Counted from the first letter of the stretch, positions 38,245 through 47,681 are shown. The stretch: DNA of 64,000 bases from Gloeocapsa sp. PCC 7428 (GCF_000317555.1 NC_019745.1:1364001-1428000); one strand, 5' to 3'. Numbers and translations are program-made. The notes: generated from the sequence alone by a model not told the origin.

Positions 38245-39483
38245 ATGACTGTTGCATTAATACCTGTCGTGAATGGCGATCGCTTGAATCGAAATATTTC
38301 GCAGTTAGCTGAAATTGGCAAACTCCCAGGAGGAGGCGTAAGCCGCGTAGCGTTTACAGCTGAAGATATACTCGCGCGACAACTTGTACAATCGTGGATG
38401 ATTGAAGCTGGAATGACGGTACAGATTGATGCCGCAGGAAATATTATCGGTACTTATGCAGGAAGACAAGAAAATGCAGGGGCACTCGCTACGGGTTCGC
38501 ATATTGATACTGTTCCTGTGGCGGGGAAGTTTGATGGCGTTCTTGGCGTTTTAGCAGGAATTGAAGTTGTACACGTCCTTCAAGAAAATAATATTCGCCT
38601 GCGACACCCAATCGAGGTGATAGTGTTTACTGACGAAGAAAACAGCGTTCTTGGTTGCAAAGCAATGGCGGGGACTGCGGTTCTCGATCCTGGATGTTAT
38701 CGTCGCAATGATGGTACGCCAATTGAAGCTTGCTTAGCACGAATTGGTGGTGATTGGTCGCAATTGGCAACTGCAAAGCGCCAGCCAGGTGAAATTGCGG
38801 CGTTTGTAGAATTACACGTCGAACAAGGTGGTGTTTTAGAAAGTACAGGAGATGATGTTGGGGTTGTCATTGGCATTGTCGGACAGTATCGTCACCATGT
38901 CACTGTTACTGGGCGTCCGAACCATGCGGGAACAACGCCGATGAATATGCGTAAAGATGCTTTAGTCGCTGCATCGCAAATTGTCTTAGCTGTCAACAAG
39001 TTAGCAACCGAAACTCCAGGAGAACAGGTAGCGACAGTAGGTTACTTTAGTGTTTCTCCCAACGCAGCTAACATTGTACCGGCGAGGGTAGACTTGAAAA
39101 TTGACTTGCGCGATATGTCCCAGACTCATTTAGAAGATATGGTAGCGCAGATCAAAAATCAACTTGTAGACATTGCGGCTGCAACGCAAACAGAAATCGA
39201 AATGACGCAGATGCTGCACGTTTTACCAACATTAGCTGCACCAGATATTCAAGCGGCGATCGCGCAAATTTGTCAGCATTTGGGCTTAAGCTATACCTAC
39301 TTACCAAGTCGCGCGGGACACGATGCGCAAGAAATTGGTCGATTTGCGGATATGGGAATGATTTTTGTCCCTAGTCGCGCTGGAATTAGCCACGCTGAGG
39401 ATGAATATACTTCGCCAGAACACTGCACGCAAGGCGCGAATGTCCTTTTGCAAACTTTTTTAAAGCTGGATGAAATTTATTGA
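38245..39483 (+). CDS. M20-type amidohydrolase (N-carbamoyl-L-amino acid hydrolase / allantoate amidohydrolase)
   Basis: A 412-residue zinc hydrolase of the HyuC/AllC/beta-ureidopropionase branch. Metal ligands are visible: H and D in ATGSHIDTVPVAGKFDG, E-E in FTDEENSVLG, H in ELHVEQGGVLE and H in RAGHDAQEIG. The dimerisation domain contains GRPNHAGTTPMNMRKDAL. It should remove a carbamoyl group from an N-carbamoyl amino acid or hydrolyse allantoate to ureidoglycine; sequence alone does not decide. The ATG at 38245 has AAAGAGGG upstream, and the longer TTG frame is unlikely. A hairpin with a short T-tract follows. Confidence 0.9.
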   Translation: MTVALIPVVNGDRLNRNISQLAEIGKLPGGGVSRVAFTAEDILARQLVQSWMIEAGMTVQIDAAGNIIGTYAGRQENAGALATGSHIDTVPVAGKFDGVLGVLAGIEVVHVLQENNIRLRHPIEVIVFTDEENSVLGCKAMAGTAVLDPGCYRRNDGTPIEACLARIGGDWSQLATAKRQPGEIAAFVELHVEQGGVLESTGDDVGVVIGIVGQYRHHVTVTGRPNHAGTTPMNMRKDALVAASQIVLAVNKLATETPGEQVATVGYFSVSPNAANIVPARVDLKIDLRDMSQTHLEDMVAQIKNQLVDIAAATQTEIEMTQMLHVLPTLAAPDIQAAIAQICQHLGLSYTYLPSRAGHDAQEIGRFADMGMIFVPSRAGISHAEDEYTSPEHCTQGANVLLQTFLKLDEIY

Positions 39484-39490
39484 GGAGTAA

Positions 39491-39515
39491 GCAGGCGTCT
39501 CGCCTGCACTAACTT
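39491..39515 (+). terminator. Terminator-like hairpin after the amidohydrolase gene
   Basis: A perfect 7-bp stem GCAGGCG-TCT-CGCCTGC (39491-39507), followed by ACTAACTTTTT. The sequence further on (GGCGGCTACAAATTTATTCC) resembles the tails of the dispersed palindrome family. Confidence 0.65.
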
Positions 39516-39716
39516 TTTAGGCGGCTACAAATTTATTCCATGTTTAAATCTTAAGTCTTTTTCAGCTTGCGTACAAATTTCATTGATTTGGGAAACTCCT
39601 GTTCCAATCAAGCGTAGAGTACTACCATGTCACTTTAAATTTACTACAAATAGGCAGCTTCAGGAGCCTGCGCCGTGCGGGGATCGCCGAGTCCTCCGTT
39701 GTAGCAACTGGCGTGG

Positions 39717-39754
39717 GCAGAGGAGAAATGATTTGTCGTTTTTATTTGGTGAAA
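39717..39754. repeat. 38-bp dispersed repeat, copy 2
   Basis: It differs at two of 38 positions from the copy at 20312-20349. It directly follows a GC-rich repeat block. Confidence 0.75.
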
Positions 39755-40567
39755 GAGAATTAAAAACGCTGAAAAAAGTGAAGAAATTTTTATGAAGTAT
39801 TTGAAAGGGCTATAAGCAATACTACACAACTCATACTTCATTAAGTGCCACTTCATAAAAGTAGTAACGCATAGCGGAAAGCTACACAGCTTATTTTTAA
39901 GCTGACACGCTTAGTCGAGCCGAAAGCAATGCAGCACTACAACTTTTATTTTTTCTTTAGAAGATTAACAATTAATGTTTGAGTAAGTATCTTATTACTA
40001 TATGCTTATTAAGCCATTTAATACTTGATAGTTATTTAAATAAAATAGTTTTGATTATTTGTATTTTCACCTGAATGAAATGAAATTGCTTGTTCAACTC
40101 TAGCTTGTGCGTTTTGATTCTATGTTCTGTAATATCTGCAAGTAACATCATTGTCCCTGAAAAATAGAGTTTTTGAGCATTAATTTCCTGAAGAAAACAT
40201 AATTTTTCAGTAACAATAATCCAGAATACAAAGAACATCTGCAACAGCGATTAGCTCTGTAACAAAACGTCATGTATCGCGTGATTTGTAAACTTAAGTA
40301 CATACGATTTATTCAGTAGCTAAAAGTTTGTTGTATTAGTTTACACAAAATCAAAGCATAAGTTATGTCAGCCAGCGAGTAAACCAATTTGCGTAAACTT
40401 GCTTGTGGTCTCGAGTTTGCAGCCAATTGTTGCCCTTGACGACATGAATTGCAAGAATCAGCACTCGGCTACTAACTTCTAGTCAAGGAAGTCTTGTAAA
40501 TTATTAAGAGGATTGGCAACAGCTAGCGAGCTAAAGCCGATCGCAGGTTGAAGCGAAGGTGGGAAAT

Positions 40568-42055
40568 ATGTCGATAACCTCTGAAACTTCTATAGTCGGG
40601 CTGATTGTATTAGCAGCTTTTATGATACTGGGCTGGGGCTTTTATCGCGCTAGACCGTATGGCAAGCTAGGAATCATTGCCTGGTTACAGTCAGTGGTGT
40701 TAATGGCTCCGTGGTTACTGTTTTTTGGTTCATTCGCTGCGGGGATTTATATAAATATAGTGGGAATATTGTTTTTGTTAGTCGCTTCAGCCGCAGTCTA
40801 TATTTTTCTGGGAAGACAACTGCGGGCGGCTGGTCAAGATGCGATTTTGCGATCGCGCGCAACCGAACGCCTTGCGAATGCAACTCAAGCCAACACCCAA
40901 ACTGAAGAAACGACTCCACCCGCACAGCTACAACCCGAAGTCGTACCGATCGCTGATGCCGACTTAACGGCAATTCGCAGCATTTTTGGAGTTGATACTT
41001 TTTTTGCTACCGAAACAATTCCTTATCAAGAGGGAATTATCTTTAGGGGTAATCTGCGCGGAGAACCCGAAGCGGTTTTCCAAAAACTAAATAGCAATCT
41101 TCAACAACAATTAGGCGATCGCTATCGTCTGTTTTTAGTCGAAAACCTCGATGGTAAGCCGGTTGTGATTGTACTGCCTAGCCGTAACGACCCTCAGCCG
41201 ACGACTGTACCACAAACAATCCTGGCAATTGCCTTACTCGTCGCCACGATTGCTACGTGTCTTGAAGCTGGGGGCATCTTGCTAGGGTTTGATTTCTTTA
41301 CAAACTGGCAACGATTTTCAGAACCTTTACCAATTGCAGCGGGTATTTTAGCCGTTTTACTAACGCATGAACTCGGTCATCGCTTGATCGCACGGCGTTA
41401 TCAAGTGCGTCTTAGCCCACCCTTTTTTCTGCCAACTTTACAAATCGGTGCTTTCGGTGCCATTACTCGATTTCAGTCAATATTACCCAACCGGAAAGTA
41501 TTATTCGATGTCGCTTTCGCCGGACCTGCATTTGGCGGTGTTTTATCTTTCGTTATCTTGATCCTTGGTTTATTACTTTCTCGCTCTGAAAGTTTATTTC
41601 AAGTACCAACCGAGTTTTTTCAAGGGTCGATTTTAGTAGGAACAATTGCTCGTGTCATTTTAGGTTCGGCGCTGCAACAAAATATTGTTGCAGTTCACCC
41701 ACTCACAGTGATTGGTTGGTTAGGTTTAGTTATTACAGCACTAAATTTAATGCCAGCAGGACAATTAGATGGCGGACGGATTGTGCAAGCAATCTACGGG
41801 CGCAAAACCGCTGGACGCGCCACAATCGCAACCTTAATTGTGCTGGCGATCGCCTCATTTGCGAATCCGCTAGCTTTATATTGGGCAGTTGTGATTGTCT
41901 TTTTGCAACGCGACTTAGAACGCCCCAGCCAAAATGAACTCAGTGAACCCGACGACGCCCGCGCGGCTTTGGGATTACTCGCTTTATTTTTAATGGTTGC
42001 AACCCTCTTACCGCTTACCCCCGCTTTAGCAGGACGTCTGGGGATCGGTGGGTGA
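40568..42055 (+). CDS. Site-2 protease family (M50) membrane metalloprotease
   Basis: A 495-residue intramembrane zinc protease, similar in layout to the cyanobacterial/plastid EGY1-type group. Two N-terminal helices (about 8-70) are followed by a soluble domain (about 120-215). The protease core shows HELGH in LLTHELGHRLIARRYQ and the second motif NLMPAGQLDGGRIV, where the Asp completes the zinc site. Several further helices follow. Such enzymes cut membrane-bound regulators or thylakoid proteins; no anti-sigma factor lies nearby. The ATG at 40568 is chosen because AAGGTGGG precedes it; a GTG lies nine bases upstream. Confidence 0.92.
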   Translation: MSITSETSIVGLIVLAAFMILGWGFYRARPYGKLGIIAWLQSVVLMAPWLLFFGSFAAGIYINIVGILFLLVASAAVYIFLGRQLRAAGQDAILRSRATERLANATQANTQTEETTPPAQLQPEVVPIADADLTAIRSIFGVDTFFATETIPYQEGIIFRGNLRGEPEAVFQKLNSNLQQQLGDRYRLFLVENLDGKPVVIVLPSRNDPQPTTVPQTILAIALLVATIATCLEAGGILLGFDFFTNWQRFSEPLPIAAGILAVLLTHELGHRLIARRYQVRLSPPFFLPTLQIGAFGAITRFQSILPNRKVLFDVAFAGPAFGGVLSFVILILGLLLSRSESLFQVPTEFFQGSILVGTIARVILGSALQQNIVAVHPLTVIGWLGLVITALNLMPAGQLDGGRIVQAIYGRKTAGRATIATLIVLAIASFANPLALYWAVVIVFLQRDLERPSQNELSEPDDARAALGLLALFLMVATLLPLTPALAGRLGIGG

Positions 42056-42146
42056 GCGTATGAAAAGAGCAGAGGAAGCAGAGGAGCAGAGGAAGAATAG
42101 TGTTTTAGATATCAAAACTCGCGCACTAAGCACTATTTACTAGCTA

Positions 42147-43364
42147 CTAGCCGTTTTTCCAACCTTTGTAAATATTTGGTCGCGCTGCTGCTGCTGAAAA
42201 AATTCTTTGAAAGACGGATTGGCGATCGCTTGACTTTTCTTGCGAAAGGTTCCACAAAGTTTCGTAGAAGAAAAAGGAAACTCCGGCAAATTTGCGCTGG
42301 CGGACTGCTGCTACTTGATCTTGAATCTGTTGAATTGGCACATGGCGGTTTTTTAGCCCGCTTAAAATTCCAATACTGACTGGAATATGACGTTTTGCTG
42401 CAACAACTTCAGGGTACTGCAATTCGCTAATAAACACGTTGATGTCGTTGCGATAGACTTGCAAAATTAATTCTTCGACGAAGCCTTTACGTTCCCACTT
42501 TTCCCAATCGGCTAAAAATAAGTCGTAGGAAACGCGTTGCGGATTTGGCGATACAGATATTAAGCAATTTTGCTTTCTAGCTTTGACAGCACGAAAAACT
42601 TGTTGCATATACGCTGTAATTTTATCAGCACGCCAGCGTACCCATGCTGCATCTTGGGGATCGCTTGGTGGACGTTGACCCTGGTGTTCTTTTTGATAAA
42701 GCGCTACCGTGTACGCATCATAGCCAAACTCGGATGGTAAGCCGAAGTGATCGTCAAATTGAATACCGTCTACATCATAATTGCTGACAATTTCGACAAT
42801 GAGATCTAATATAAATCGCTGTACATCAGGACGAAAGGGATTCAGCCATACACGTTCGTGCGTTCCCTCTTGCCAAATTTTGCTACCGTCACGGCGACTC
42901 GTTAGCCATTGTGGATGACGTTGGGCAAGCAGTGAATCTGCCGGTGCCATAAAGCCAAACTCAAACCAAGGAATGACCGCTATCTTTTTTTGATGTGCTT
43001 GTCGCACAATTTCGTTTAAGATATCGCGCTGTTGTAGCCCTGGGGTGGGATCGAGCGATCGCCCAATTACGCGTTGTGCGATTCGGCTAGGGTAAAGCGT
43101 ATAGCCCCAATTCCAAACTGTCGGATAAATTGTATTGAAGTTGAGTTGATGTAAGCGGGCGATCGCTTGCGTAAGGCGATCGCGATCAAATAAAACATCA
43201 CTATCTATATTTGTTAACCATACACCCCTTAACTCCGGTGCTGAAGAACTGCGAGTGCTAGCAATGGTTGTTTGGTGCGATAGTGGCGTAAGTACTAAAG
43301 TTATAGCCAGGCTCACCGCACAGAGTAAGAGCAGTAGATACTGCGATCGGTGCAATTTAAGCAT
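42147..43364 (-). CDS. GH10-like (GHL10/YddW-type) exported glycoside hydrolase
   Basis: A 405-residue protein with an N-terminal signal/anchor segment (residues about 9-30) and the GHL10 domain from PELRGVWLTNIDSDVLFDRD to the end. VIPWFEFGFMAP, DVDGIQFDDHFGLP and LISVSPNP are typical, and the acidic residues in FDDH and WFEF are the probable catalytic site. Relatives in bacteria act on the cell-wall glycan or on secreted polysaccharides; the substrate is unknown. It is convergent with the site-2 protease gene. Confidence 0.9.
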   Translation of the reverse strand: MLKLHRSQYLLLLLCAVSLAITLVLTPLSHQTTIASTRSSSAPELRGVWLTNIDSDVLFDRDRLTQAIARLHQLNFNTIYPTVWNWGYTLYPSRIAQRVIGRSLDPTPGLQQRDILNEIVRQAHQKKIAVIPWFEFGFMAPADSLLAQRHPQWLTSRRDGSKIWQEGTHERVWLNPFRPDVQRFILDLIVEIVSNYDVDGIQFDDHFGLPSEFGYDAYTVALYQKEHQGQRPPSDPQDAAWVRWRADKITAYMQQVFRAVKARKQNCLISVSPNPQRVSYDLFLADWEKWERKGFVEELILQVYRNDINVFISELQYPEVVAAKRHIPVSIGILSGLKNRHVPIQQIQDQVAAVRQRKFAGVSFFFYETLWNLSQEKSSDRQSVFQRIFSAAAARPNIYKGWKNG

Positions 43365-44074
43365 TTTAAATCAGTACCAATGATAGGCTAATCTGTTCAA
43401 ACTCTGAAGTATACAGGGATTAGCTCCTCAAAAATATTAAGTTCGCGTGCTGGTTATTTGCGACGCAGGCTAGTTCGCCACAATTTAACAAATATAATGC
43501 GTCTTCACTAAGTTTTGTTAAGGCTTAAATTTGCTAAGTACAGAATTATCTTTTTACAAACTTAATTCTTCTACTTTTTCTGACTCTGCTTTATATTTCT
43601 TAATACAGAGTTTTAGCAGTATTTGTTCTACATGAAGAACTGAACATAGTAAATTAGCCAAAAGTCATAAATACAGCAATCATCTCCAACGCTGTGTTGT
43701 TTGTCGAGCCTCTTAACCACAAGCACATTATCTCGATAGTAGTACCACTCAAAAGTAATTCTCTATACACTAAAGCAGAGTAAATCTTTTAAATTTTATT
43801 TTTTTATAACCTAAGTTCAGCAAAATTAGGTAGTATAGTTTTGTAACTCTAATTGAACATTTTTTCGTATCAGCATATTAATCTTAGATTTTTCTTTACG
43901 AAAAGTATTACTCAGCTTCATCAAATCTTTAACAACAACTTCATCAAAAATTTAAGTACCGTCCGAGAACTTGCCGCATAAATACATACACTAGTGCTGA
44001 GAAGTTCATAGACTTTTTAAAATTAAGTTGTATGAGAAAAAACTTAATTTTAGAGCCGAGCTAATCAGGAAAAT

Positions 44075-44221
44075 ATGATGAAAACCGTAGCTAATATACA
44101 CACAGAAGCAATTGCTGATACGAAGCAATGGATGACTTTGAGCAAAGATAAAGCGCGACATTTTGTTCCGTATAAGTGCTGTTATTTGGACAGAATTGAG
44201 GCAAATTTCGTACTCGGATAG
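44075..44221 (+). CDS. Possible small ORF (48 aa)
   Basis: ATG-ATG start with AGGA five bases upstream. The peptide MMKTVANIHTEAIADTKQ is followed by a basic, Cys-containing part (VPYKCCYLDRIEANF). It is soluble, with no recognised family. It is included because the RBS spacing is good; the low coding content of the region and its isolation argue against it. Confidence 0.22.
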   Translation: MMKTVANIHTEAIADTKQWMTLSKDKARHFVPYKCCYLDRIEANFVLG

Positions 44222-44402
44222 AAAAAAGATTTTGCAATCCTTTCAATTTTGTATACAAGACTACAGATTTTTTTGAGTTGGTATGTACATACTGTAATTA
44301 CACCTGAAGAAAACCGAACATTTCAGTATATTTCCTGCCTACAAAAAAGCTAAACGCTAAATACTAACTACTTTCTCCAGTGTTTTACGCTGCGGGTTGT
44401 TC

Positions 44403-44438
44403 AAGAAGACACCATATGAGTGCACTTAAGCAACCTAA
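44403..44438. repeat. Diverged structured repeat, copy 1
   Basis: AAGAAGACAC, five bases, GAGTGCACTT, then AAGCAACCTAA. A related copy lies at 47193-47226 with a three-base spacer. The core GTGCAC is palindromic. Similarity extends about 15 bases on both sides. Confidence 0.6.
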
Positions 44439-45043
44439 GTTAAGAGGATAGATCTGCATTAATTCAAAGCGTTCTACACCCCGCTTTAACAGTGCTTGAC
44501 GCGTTGCAAGTTATTGAAAATAATGCAAAAGAGGTATTTCTTAACAACCAATTGCAGTAAAAATTAAAATTTAAAGTAGTATTCCAAGTTGAGTCAGTAA
44601 TTAGTAAGAGCGATCGCTAGTAGAATTTACAACAGCGTATTTGGAAGAGGGATTAAGAATACGCATTTAATAAAAACAACTTTATAGTTGGATGGTTATT
44701 TTCGTGCCTATTTGAATTAAGTGTGTACGTTTTATTTCTTCGCTTGAGGATTTTATATGTTTTTAATATAGAAATAATTTGTAATGTTTTGATAAACGTA
44801 GAACTCTAATTTTAATCGCCAAAGATCGTACTTAGGATATGACAATCAAGCAACTAATCAAAGATATTAATTTATTTACTTTCTGGAAAATCTTTACTTA
44901 GTCTTGAAGTATTCTAAGGCACAAGAAGTTAATTAAAAACGCGCATTATCGCGGAGTGTCTATAAGGTGGTGTGAATCTCGTGTTTAACTTGCAGTGTAA
45001 GGATCAATTCTTCTAGAGCAGTAATTTTTGTGAGAGGTTTCTA

Positions 45044-45457
45044 ATGCCTGGCAAACGTAGTAGTCGTAAAAATGTAACACGCTTTTTTTGCCCTTATTGC
45101 GAGCAGCGATTGTGGCGTAGAGGTGGAGAGAAATATCACTTATTTTATACAGGAGCATTAGAGATCCAACAAAATGTAAGTATGCCTCGCCAGAGCGCAG
45201 TGATGTTAGCAGCAAAAGGCGTGTATGTTGATAATAATGTTTGGATTGAAGCGTTTACGTGTGGTCGACACGGTAAAATGTGGTTGAAAGTTTGTCGGAA
45301 AGAAGATGGAAGAACGGTGACTTCGCTGGCAACTGATAAAGACTGGAAAAGAACAAGTCGTACAATTCATCCTGAAACTCCTAACCCTTCGGTAGGCGAG
45401 TTTACTTACCGCATGAGTCGTCAGACTTCGACAAAACTTATCTACCACAAAGAATAA
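45044..45457 (+). CDS. Conserved cyanobacterial CPYC-motif protein
   Basis: A 137-residue basic protein with FFCPYCEQRLWRRGGEKYHL near the start and a second Cys site in FTCGRHGKMWLKVC. The four cysteines and two histidines may bind zinc. I recognise it as a protein conserved among cyanobacteria, without known function. A zinc ribbon at the N-terminus plus a basic C-terminus (RTSRTIHPETPNPSVGEFTY) could bind nucleic acid; this is inference. GAGAGG lies upstream of the ATG. Confidence 0.82.
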   Translation: MPGKRSSRKNVTRFFCPYCEQRLWRRGGEKYHLFYTGALEIQQNVSMPRQSAVMLAAKGVYVDNNVWIEAFTCGRHGKMWLKVCRKEDGRTVTSLATDKDWKRTSRTIHPETPNPSVGEFTYRMSRQTSTKLIYHKE

Positions 45458-45522
45458 TTTGGCACTTTGCAAAAAAATATCTACTACTGCAAAGCTTAGC
45501 TAAATCTTCTGATTCTTTCTAC

Positions 45523-46425
45523 CTATAGCTTTGGTGAATGATGTGATTGATACATTTTGTGCGCGTTGTGAAACCATTCATAAAGCGAAGTCAAACGATT
45601 TTGATGTAATGCCAAGCCTGTACTACTAAGATTGTAGTTATATGCTATCTCATCTAAAAAAGCCTGTGTGGCATGTAAACAAAGATGCGCAGTATCTCGT
45701 AAACGGGTAAAATTAATACTTAATTCTGAACTACTAGGATGCGAATGAGAAGAGTAAGAATAATTAAGTTGCAGATCTAACCAGCTTGCTGGTACGACCC
45801 TCAAGCTAAATTGCCTAGCAGGACTACAGATAAAGTTAAACCCTAACACATCTGCACGCTTAGAAGTGGTATCCGCCTCAGGAGAACCCCATTTTATTTT
45901 GGGTTTTGAACTTGAAGAATATCGAGTAGGATACTCTTTATGTGTAGCAATAAACACCTCTAATTTTTCTTTTAGCTTTATTAATTCTAGACGTTTAGGA
46001 GACTCCTTCAGTTCCTCATTAATGTTAACCAGTAAACTGCAAGCTTGCTCAATCGAAGTAGAAATGTATTCATAGAAAAGAGCAGGATCTGCTTCCTCCA
46101 GCAAATACATTAACGTAATAGTAGCATCACATAATTGCTCTACTAAAAAATTAATTCCTACCTGATCTTGTTGGTATATCTCTAATAAAACGTAAGAATA
46201 ATAATGGCTACACATTTTGGTATACAAACCTAGAATAGCTGAGTTGAAAGGCTCATCTGTAAATTCTTGAATAGCTTTAACCGCTGATTTGATTTGTTCC
46301 AAATACTGATGTAGGGTTTGTGCAGTTCTGAGAAAGGCATCAGCAAAGGCTTGCTCAGAATTCTCAAGCGAGTCTAAGTTCGGTAAATAAAATTGAACTT
46401 GATTAGATGGCAGTTTTGTATTCAT
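45523..46425 (-). CDS. Helical protein of unknown function
   Basis: A protein of about 300 residues, almost entirely alpha-helical. Helix patterns such as LFYEYISTSIEQACSLLVNI and FLVEQLCDATITLMYLLEE vaguely resemble the DUF5677 class, but I cannot confirm this. Two His-rich spots are seen (SSHSHPSS, HSPKL end). No signal peptide or membrane segment. The ATG at 46425 is taken over a GTG nine bases upstream; neither has a good RBS. It is convergent with the CPYC protein gene. Confidence 0.65.
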   Translation of the reverse strand: MNTKLPSNQVQFYLPNLDSLENSEQAFADAFLRTAQTLHQYLEQIKSAVKAIQEFTDEPFNSAILGLYTKMCSHYYSYVLLEIYQQDQVGINFLVEQLCDATITLMYLLEEADPALFYEYISTSIEQACSLLVNINEELKESPKRLELIKLKEKLEVFIATHKEYPTRYSSSSKPKIKWGSPEADTTSKRADVLGFNFICSPARQFSLRVVPASWLDLQLNYSYSSHSHPSSSELSINFTRLRDTAHLCLHATQAFLDEIAYNYNLSSTGLALHQNRLTSLYEWFHNAHKMYQSHHSPKL

Positions 46426-47192
46426 CAAAGCCACAGCTCAGCTACTTTACATTTTGTGTAGCACACGTCAAAGATGATAGAGTCGAGAGAATGATCTCGC
46501 CTTTGACCAAGATCACACCTTATAGCTAACAAACATCACATTAAGCACAAATCTTAGAGATTTAATTGGTCAAAGTGTAGCTTACAGATGTGAAATTTGA
46601 GATGTACAACACTCACACAATAGATATGGTGCTCTAAAATAAATCTACTTGTATTTACATCTTACCTAAGATAAGAACGAAAATAGAACTCAGCCCGTTC
46701 TACTTTCTACGATCAATCACTCCTGCTCTCCCCAACGTCTACCAAAAGATGGGAATTACATTGAGTTACAACCTTTTTGAAAGACAAAGGTTTGAATACC
46801 AAGTTTTTCATTACAATATACCAATAATAATCATTCCTAATCTGAAGCATAATTTCGCTAAGTATTGAAACCTAACCTAAGTAGGTAGAAATTCAACAGA
46901 ACACAATTATCGTAGATTTGCCTATTAGTTCGCTTCCGTGTTGTCTTTCTTAATAAATAAGATAGGCAATTTAAATGTTCAAGAGCTTATCACTAGACGA
47001 AATCTTCGTCAAACGGAAATATAATGACTTATTTCTGGAAATTTAGGTAAAAATCAGGATTTTGTAGCGTGAAATACAGCATAAATGTTCTTATTTATAT
47101 ATAATTGTATGTCATAAATTAAGTTTTCAAGGTAACACACACCTTAACATAACTTAAAATTACCAGCGGAGTACCTTCGCTGTAGTCTGCTA

Positions 47193-47226
47193 AAGAAGAC
47201 ACTGAGAGTGCACTTGAGCAGCCTAA
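47193..47226. repeat. Diverged structured repeat, copy 2
   Basis: AAGAAGACAC, TGA, GAGTGCACTT, then GAGCAGCCTAA; see the copy at 44403. It is preceded by a small hairpin (AGCG GAGTACCTT CGCT, near 47165-47181) and followed about 140 bases later by a terminator. Confidence 0.6.
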
Positions 47227-47367
47227 AGAGAGGGGAAGAGTATGCCTTTTTGAGGTGAAGCTTGTGTTTGCGAAAACAAAATAATACTTTCTCTTGACAA
47301 CTGCAAGCTTTTTAGCAGTAATGCAGAGAATAAGAAATTGAATTAGACAACTATAACTCTTTATCAA

Positions 47368-47413
47368 CAGCCCATATTCTCTAGTATTAGAGGCTATGGG
47401 TTGCTTTTTTTTT
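47368..47413 (+). terminator. Strong terminator with no upstream gene
   Basis: The outer stem CAGCCCATA/TATGGGTTG (one G-U pair) and the inner stem CTCTA-GTAT-TAGAG form one long hairpin, followed by C and nine T (47405-47413). It points along the plus strand and ends 76 bases before the next gene, so it terminates a short untranslated transcript or attenuates the operon. Confidence 0.85.
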
Positions 47414-47489
47414 ACATAAGTTGCCGCGTTGATTTCTGGCGGCTTCCCGCTGGTGTATTAACAAAGACAACGATAGGAACCCTTTTTTC

Positions 47490-47681
47490 ATGTATATAGA
47501 TGTGTCAAACAAACAGAAGCAGTGGATTACGTTCAAAGTTTCAGAAATGGAAATGAGCGCACTTGAAGCTTATTGCCAGCGAACCGAAAGAACCAAGACC
47601 GATGTTTTGCGAGAATTAATCCGTAAGTTGCCAACTTATACAAATTCATCTAATCCTCGCAATTCTTTTAATAATCAGTAA
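47490..47681 (+). CDS. Ribbon-helix-helix (CopG-like) small protein
   Basis: A 63-residue protein. WITFKVSEMEMSALEAYCQR followed by RTKTDVLRELIRKL fits the beta-alpha-alpha ribbon-helix-helix DNA-binding fold, with the beta strand ITFKV. It may regulate the adjacent polysaccharide genes or itself; no toxin partner is seen. AGGAAC precedes the ATG. It lies between the orphan terminator and the first glycosyltransferase. Confidence 0.75.
   Translation: MYIDVSNKQKQWITFKVSEMEMSALEAYCQRTERTKTDVLRELIRKLPTYTNSSNPRNSFNNQ

Larger units (their letters stand above)
39484..40567. other. Gene-poor 1.1-kb region
   Basis: No supported gene. It contains the terminator-like hairpin at 39491, then a GC-rich block near 39657-39716 (GCCTGCGCCGTGCGGGGATC, then CCTCCGTTGTAGCAACTGG) that I take as a fragment of a dispersed intergenic repeat, and the second copy of the 38-bp repeat at 39717-39754. 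The rest is AT-rich without recognisable structure. The last part must hold the promoter of the site-2 protease gene. Confidence 0.5.
43365..45043. other. 1.7-kb gene-poor, AT-rich region
   Basis: This is the longest gene-free stretch. I can support only a possible 48-codon frame (44075-44221), one copy of a diverged structured repeat (44403-44438), and a 6-bp hairpin without T-run (AAAGCG/CGCTTT, 44466-44487). The last 20 bases hold GAGAGG, the RBS of the next gene. There is no trace of a decayed larger gene that I recognise. Confidence 0.5.
46426..47489. other. 1.06-kb gene-poor region before the exopolysaccharide locus
   Basis: No larger gene is supported. It includes the second copy of the structured repeat (47193-47226) and a strong plus-strand terminator (47368-47413), with no plus-strand gene before it. 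This suggests a small RNA or an attenuated leader. The remaining sequence is AT-rich. Confidence 0.55.

Noticed and set aside
42063-42095. Purine-rich AGAGGAAGCAGAGG text after the site-2 protease gene
   Set aside because: Simple low-complexity sequence with no hairpin, frame or second related feature.
44839-44901. 20-codon frame after a TTAGGAT
   Set aside because: Too short, no conserved feature, and the AGGAT is directly at the ATG rather than at RBS distance.
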